A DNA stretch of 64,000 bases, taken from Dreissena polymorpha (taxonomy: Eukaryota > Mollusca > Bivalvia > Myida > Dreissenidae). Shown here piece by piece: positions 59,901 through 64,000 of this stretch (the stretch's first letter is position 1; each line of letters begins with the position of its first letter). The translations under genes were made by a program, and so were the position numbers. The notes below the pieces were generated by a model. It made no database searches, had not been told where the DNA came from, and saw only the letters and a program-made list of their open reading frames with translations. The stretch lies in contig NC_068362.1 in assembly GCF_020536995.1 (NCBI RefSeq), forward strand, positions 97,941,085 to 98,005,084, in the 5' to 3' direction.

Positions 59901-60769
59901 CGGGTATATTTACATTTACACCAACACTTCATGATGATGACATATTTAAATTTCAGATCAATTGATTGGGATATGTGGAAGTAGTTGGCTCCACAAACTT
60001 ATAAAACTGTATGTGAACTGATGGACAACCACAGACCATAGATTGATCAAGCAAATTAACCTGATTGAAGTCGTACAGGCCATGACTGGAGAGTTTCATG
60101 TTCATCTCTCGTTCAGCATAGGTGCGCACGTCCCTGTTGAACTGCTTACTACCTGTCCAACCTACCAGTGCATAGAAAAACTGACTGAAAGGGGAGATAA
60201 TGAGATCAACCCTTCTTGCAATCCAGTCTCCCTGGCTGGCTTTTACCTCCCTTGGATTGCCATGACTTGGGCTAGGGGATGACGATGCTTTATCCAAGCT
60301 TTCCCACACATCTTCCAATGAATCTGAGATAGCTGAGCCAGAGTCTAGAGTATCTTCCTGTCTTTGATATTTCTCATTTCCAACATCACTCTTATGTGAA
60401 TCAGTGTTATTGTCACTTTCAAGGTTTCTGTTCTCAAATTTGTCCTTGTTCTCTTTCATGTCTGTATTGCGATTGTTGTTTCCATGTTGATGAGATGAAG
60501 TTTTATCACTTTGATCATCTTTGATTCGTATTTTATTGGGTACCTTAATAATTCCGATCCATTTCTCAAAATGGTCTAACTGCCCTCTTGGTGAGAGCTT
60601 TGTATTCTGTGTCAGTAGTTCCTCGTGGTATGTACTCCTCTCATGGTGGCCACACAACACTATGTCATGACTCTGTAGGCTCTGCAACAGTCTTGGTAGA
60701 GCTTCTATTATTTTGTTTTCTACGGGGTGTGTGATTAGTATGTCCACATCATGACCAGTCTGTTTTCCT
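56875..60769 (-). CDS. POLM: Family X DNA polymerase (Pol mu/TdT type), last two exons; 5' part outside the window
   Basis: Penultimate exon 60769-60061 (709 nt, acceptor tgcag|A, donor CAATCAG|gttaat) and terminal exon 56961-56875. The C-terminal palm and thumb of the family are clear: GKQTGHDVDILITHP has the two metal-binding Asp, RRVDLIISP the third, FFYALVGWTGSKQFNRDVRT the dNTP site, then MNMKLSSHGLYD and a C-terminus ending PYFEPQDRNC. A long loop (about residues STYHEELLTQNTKLSPRGQ) sits where Pol mu and TdT carry Loop 1; Pol lambda is short there. These enzymes fill or extend ends in nuclear non-homologous end joining. Unusual: about 97 polar residues between the IGIIKVPNKIRIK strand and RRVDLI. 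BRCT and 8-kDa domain exons must lie to the right of the window. Confidence 0.9.
57155..57678 (+). repeat. Tandem repeat T1, short inverted copy (Pol X last intron)
   Basis: Starts TATCCCCACTAAACGAAGTT, holds two or three ~158-bp units with CTCTAATTCAAGTAGTTTTC and ACTTGGTCAGAAGTTGTATC, and ends GTCTGTGACAAAGCTCTAG. It is the reverse complement of the array at 58027-59597, 350 bp away. Confidence 0.85.
58027..59597 (-). repeat. Tandem repeat T1, long copy, about 9 units of ~158 bp
   Basis: Unit: AAACTACTTGAATTAGAGAG + GTGACCCCGTGACCTAGTTT + TTCTGACCAAGTTTGGTGAA. It begins CTAGAGCTTTGTCACAGACG and ends CCTAAACTTCGTTTGTGGGG. Minus-strand open frames (58922-58521, 59302-59096, 59558-59253) are repeat translations and do not encode a protein I would call. 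The array lies in the last Pol X intron, inverted relative to the short copy. Confidence 0.9.
60061..60769 (-). CDS. POLM: Pol X penultimate exon (palm)
   Basis: Enters in phase after one base and is open for 236 codons to the donor at 60061/60060. Reading through the donor would add a 28-residue non-homologous tail and stop at 59953, so the splice is preferred because the terminal exon restores family sequence. Confidence 0.9.
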
Positions 60770-60816
60770 CTGCAATTACATACAAATGAAGTAAAACTAT
60801 TTAGGATTAAAAACTT

Positions 60817-61275
60817 AACAAGAGGGCCAAGATGGCCCTAGTTTGCTCACCTGAGAGGAGTTGGTTCATTCAATCTTTACCTAATGTCAAACTTGACCTA
60901 GATATTGACCAGACAAACATCCTGGTCAAGTTTCATCATTATTGAACCAAAACTCTGGCATAGTGAGTGTTTTTGTTTTTGTACGATTTGAAATGGTGAC
61001 CTATATTTTGAGTTGACACCCCCTTACGAAACATCAAACTTTGCTTGCAAGGATTTTGTATAATATAATGAAAATTTGGACAATCTAAGGGCAATAATTA
61101 TGGCATTAATTACGTGATTTTGCTCATCATCAAACTTGACTGAGATCTTTCAGCAACTTTGATAAAGAATGATTGAGAAATGTGAATGCTAGAGTGTTTA
61201 CAAACCAAATGTGGACAGACGGACAGCGGATAAAGAGCAATCCTAAAACCTCACCTGAGCAATCAGGTGAGCTAA
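60817..61275 (+). repeat. Interspersed bivalve repeat T2
   Basis: Starts AACAAGAGGGCCAAGATGGC and ends CACCTGAGCAATCAGGTGAG. The termini CTCACCTGA... and ...TCAGGTGAG are inverted. Located upstream of the last but one Pol X exon. I recall it as common in bivalves. Confidence 0.7.
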
Positions 61276-61599
61276 AAAGTGTGTTTCACCGATCTGAGCC
61301 ATTTTCCAACTCGTCCAAGAAATCAATCAAACCAATGTATTGACTAAGTTTCACGATGATTAGGCAAAAAATGTGACTTCTATAGTGTTCGATCACAAGG
61401 TTTCTCTCTATATAGTCACATAAGGAAAACTGCCCCACCCCCCTGGCAGCCATGTTTATTGACCTATCGGGACCATTTGCAAATTCTTCTGAGATATATA
61501 TAAAACAAATCTTTTCACCAAGTTTCATGATGATTGGGCAAAAAATGTGAATTTTAGAGTGTTCACAAGCTTTTTTTTACTATATAAATATAAGAAAAC

Positions 61600-61637
<38 letters not shown>

Positions 61638-62304
61638 CAGCCATGTTATTCAACTGACTGGAACCATTTTCCAACTCAACTCTCGTATCAAGAAAACAAA
61701 TGTTCTGACCAAATTTCATGAAAATTGGAAAAAAAATGTGACTTCTAGAGTGTTCACATGTTTTCACTATATACATATAGAGAAAAATGCCCCGCCCACT
61801 GGCGGCCATGTTTTTTCACCGATCTGGACCATTTTCAAACTCGTCCGACATATCAATAAAACCAATGTCTTGATTATTTTTCATGATGATTGGGCCAAAA
61901 TTGTGACTTTTAGAGTGTTTACAAGGTTTCTCTATAGTCATATAAGGAAAACTGCCCTGCTAACTGGCGGCCATGTTTTTCAATGGACCGGAACCACTTT
62001 TGAACTCAACCAATATCATTAAGACAGACATATAGACAAAGTAACATGAAGATTGGGCATTAAATGTGACTTCTACAGTGTTTACAAGCTTTTTCTTTTT
62101 TTTGACCTAGTGACCTAGTTTTTGACCCAGCATGACCCAGTTTCAAACTTGATCGGGATATCATTGGGACAAATCTTCTGACCAAGTTTCATGAAGATCG
62201 GACAATAAATATGGCCTCTAGAGTGTTTACGAACAAATGTGGACGGACGGATGACGGACAAAGACCAGTCACAAAAGCTCACCTGAGCAATCAGGTGAGC
62301 TCAA
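61276..62304 (-). repeat. Tandem repeat T3, ~165-bp units
   Basis: Units with GTGACTTCTAGAGTGTTCAC, AACTGCCCCGCCCACTGGCG, GCCATGTTTTTCACC and TTTCATGATGATTGGGC recur four or five times. The right end, TCACCTGAGCAATCAGGTGA, matches the end of T2, so T2 and T3 probably belong to one repeat superfamily. Confidence 0.8.
61605..61635 (+). repeat. Poly(C) tract, 31 C
   Basis: Uninterrupted C run in place of the CCGCCCACTGGC segment of a T3 unit; length is likely uncertain in the assembly. Confidence 0.95.
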
Positions 62305-62310
62305 AACAAG

Positions 62311-63136
62311 AGCTGTCACCATAGGTTGAAATATGCCCCCTACAAACGCTTTGATAGAAGTTATAGCATTTTTGGAAACCTAAACGCAGATTTCGAAACC
62401 TAAACGCAGCCCTAAATTCAAGGTCAAGGTCACAGGGGTTAAAATTTGTGTGCGTATGGAAAGGCCTTGTCCATATACACATGCATACCAAATATGAAGG
62501 TTATATCTCAAGGGACATAGAAGTTATGAGCATTTTTCGAAACCTAAAAGCAGATTTCGAAACCTAAACGCGGACCCTAACTTCAAGGTCAAGGTCACAG
62601 GGGAATTTTTTTGTGTGCGTATGGAAAGGCCTTGTCCATATACACATGCATACCAAATATGAAGGTTATATCTCAAGGGACAAAAAAGTAATGAGCATTT
62701 TTCGAAACCTAAACGCAGATTTCGAAACCTAAACGCAGACCCTTAGTTTAAGGTCAAGGTCACAGGGGTAAAAAATTGTGTGCGTATGGAAAGGCCTTGT
62801 CCATATACACATGCATACCAAATATGAAGGTTATATCTCAAGGGACATAGAAGTTATGAGCATTTTTCGAAACCTAAACGCAGATTTCGAAACCTTAACA
62901 AGGACCCTAAGTTGAAGGTCAAGGTCACAGGGCTAAAAAAAAGTGTGCATATGGAAAGGCCTTGTCCATATACACATGCATACCAAATATGAAGGTTATA
63001 TCTCAAAGGACATAGAAGTTATGAGCATTTTTGGAAACCTAAATGCAAAGTGTGACGGAAAGACGGACAGACAGACAGACAGACAGACGGACAGTCTGAT
63101 CACTATATGCCCCCTTTTCTTTGAAAGGGGGCATAA
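62311..63136 (+). repeat. Tandem repeat T4, ~187-bp units, about 4 copies
   Basis: Units with TTTCGAAACCTAAACGCAGA, TCAAGGTCAAGGTCACAGGG, GTGCGTATGGAAAGGCCTTG and ATATGAAGGTTATATCTCAA. The block closes with (GACA)n and CTTTGAAAGGGGGCATA, mirrored by TATGCCCCCTACAAA at its left edge. Non-coding. Confidence 0.9.
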
Positions 63137-63289
63137 AAAACATCCAACCTCGAATAACAATTAACACATAAATGAAACACAACTACACTGTATTATTATG
63201 AAAACATTAATAATCAAAGGGAAGTAACTACTGTAAACTTAAATGCAATATTTTAGAAGAGTTGTCTCGCATGTGACATGAGCTGTATT

Positions 63290-64000
63290 CATGATTGTTT
63301 GCAAGCCTTTTTACTACATAAATATAAGGAAAACTGCCCGTCCCCATGGAAACCATGTTTTTCAACAGACCGGAACCATTTTCAAACTTAACTCACATAT
63401 CTAGAAAACAAAAGTTCTGACAAAATTTCATGAAAATTGGGCCAAAAATGTGACTTCTAGAGTGTTGACATGTTTTCACTATATACATAAAGAGAAAAAT
63501 GCCCCGCCCACTGGCGGCCATGTTTTTTCACCGATCTGGACCATTTTAGAATTCGTCCGAGAAATCAATAAAACCAATGTTTTGACCAACTTTCATGATG
63601 ATTGGGAAAAAATTGTGACTTCCAGAGTGTTTACAAGGTTTCTCTATAACCGAATAAGGAAAACTGCCCCGCCCACTGGCGGCCATGTTTTTCAACGGAC
63701 CGAACCACTTTTGAACTCAACCAACATATCATTAAGACAAACATTTTGACAAAGTTCCATGAAGATTGGGCATGAAATGTGACTTCTACAGTGTTTACAA
63801 GTTTTTTCTTTTTTTTGACCTAGTGACCTTGTTTTTGACCCAGCACAACCCAGTTTCGAACTCGACTGAGATATCATTGGGACAAAGCTTCTAACCAAGT
63901 TTCATGAAGATCGGACAATAAATGTGGCCTCTAGAGTGTTGACGAACAAATGTTAACGGACGGACGGCCGACGGACAAAGACCGGTCACAAAAGCTCTCC
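63290..64000 (-). repeat. Tandem repeat T3, second block, running off the window
   Basis: Same units as 61276-62304 (GCCACTGGCGGCCATG-type cores). It ends in the same 'gtgacctagtttttgacccagca' portion and a GGACGGACGGCC segment at the window edge. Confidence 0.85.

Noticed and set aside
59953-60060. Read-through C-terminus of the Pol X exon
   Set aside because: A consensus donor at 60061/60060 and a terminal exon at 56961 with matching phase restore the family C-terminus.

Overview
This 64 kb window is eukaryotic, AT-rich and dominated by repeats. It looks like genomic DNA of a bivalve mollusc, most likely a dreissenid (zebra/quagga mussel). The evidence is several spliced animal genes, many APE-type LINE fragments, and interspersed families I associate from memory with Dreissena and other bivalves. 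These include the fold-back MITE at 31.8 kb, the TTAA-flanked MITEs near 22.8, 49.2 and 50.7 kb, and the tandem 'accaagtttggtgaagat' repeats at 57-64 kb. No search was run, so the species is inference.

Layout. 0.5-5.3 kb: LINE A (minus strand) with ORF1, endonuclease and a reverse transcriptase (RT) whose core is deleted; its ORF1 is interrupted by an insert. 5.37-7.8 kb: LINE B (plus), interrupted by two MITEs. 8.6-9.1 kb: Harbinger-like MITE flanked on both sides by copies of a ~62-bp repeat. 11 kb: tRNA-derived SINE. 14.95-15.64 kb: 45-bp minisatellite open on both strands. 16.87-20.53 kb: LINE C (minus) with a tandemly repeated 3' tail. 21.06-22.1 kb: LINE D, endonuclease joined directly to the C-terminal domain. 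26.4-26.9 kb: serial stem-loops. 28.1-30.4 kb: two arrays built of AGAACCTAGGTTCT palindromes. 32.6-41.1 kb: a 38-bp satellite interrupted by LINE E, a hAT-like MITE and a third element.

The right third holds host genes. A six-exon minus-strand fumarylacetoacetate hydrolase domain gene (FAHD2-like) spans 44,903-54,197. All six exons join in phase to give 281 codons plus stop. Only 169 bp away, head to head across two CCAAT boxes, lies a candidate two-exon gene for a 30-residue membrane micropeptide (54,367-54,603, poly(A) signal 54,801). The last two exons of a family X DNA polymerase (Pol mu/TdT type) run on the minus strand from 60,769 to 56,875, with upstream exons beyond the window. This polymerase carries a polar insertion of about 97 residues in the palm domain. 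Its introns are filled with bivalve tandem repeats.

The genes do not form a pathway: one is a metal-dependent hydrolase-fold enzyme, one a DNA end-joining polymerase, one an unknown membrane peptide. The strongest recurring theme is structural: three unrelated tandem arrays are each built on a perfect short palindrome, and there are many fold-back elements. I saw no retrovirus, LTR element, Polinton, CRISPR array or intact tRNA/rRNA gene.
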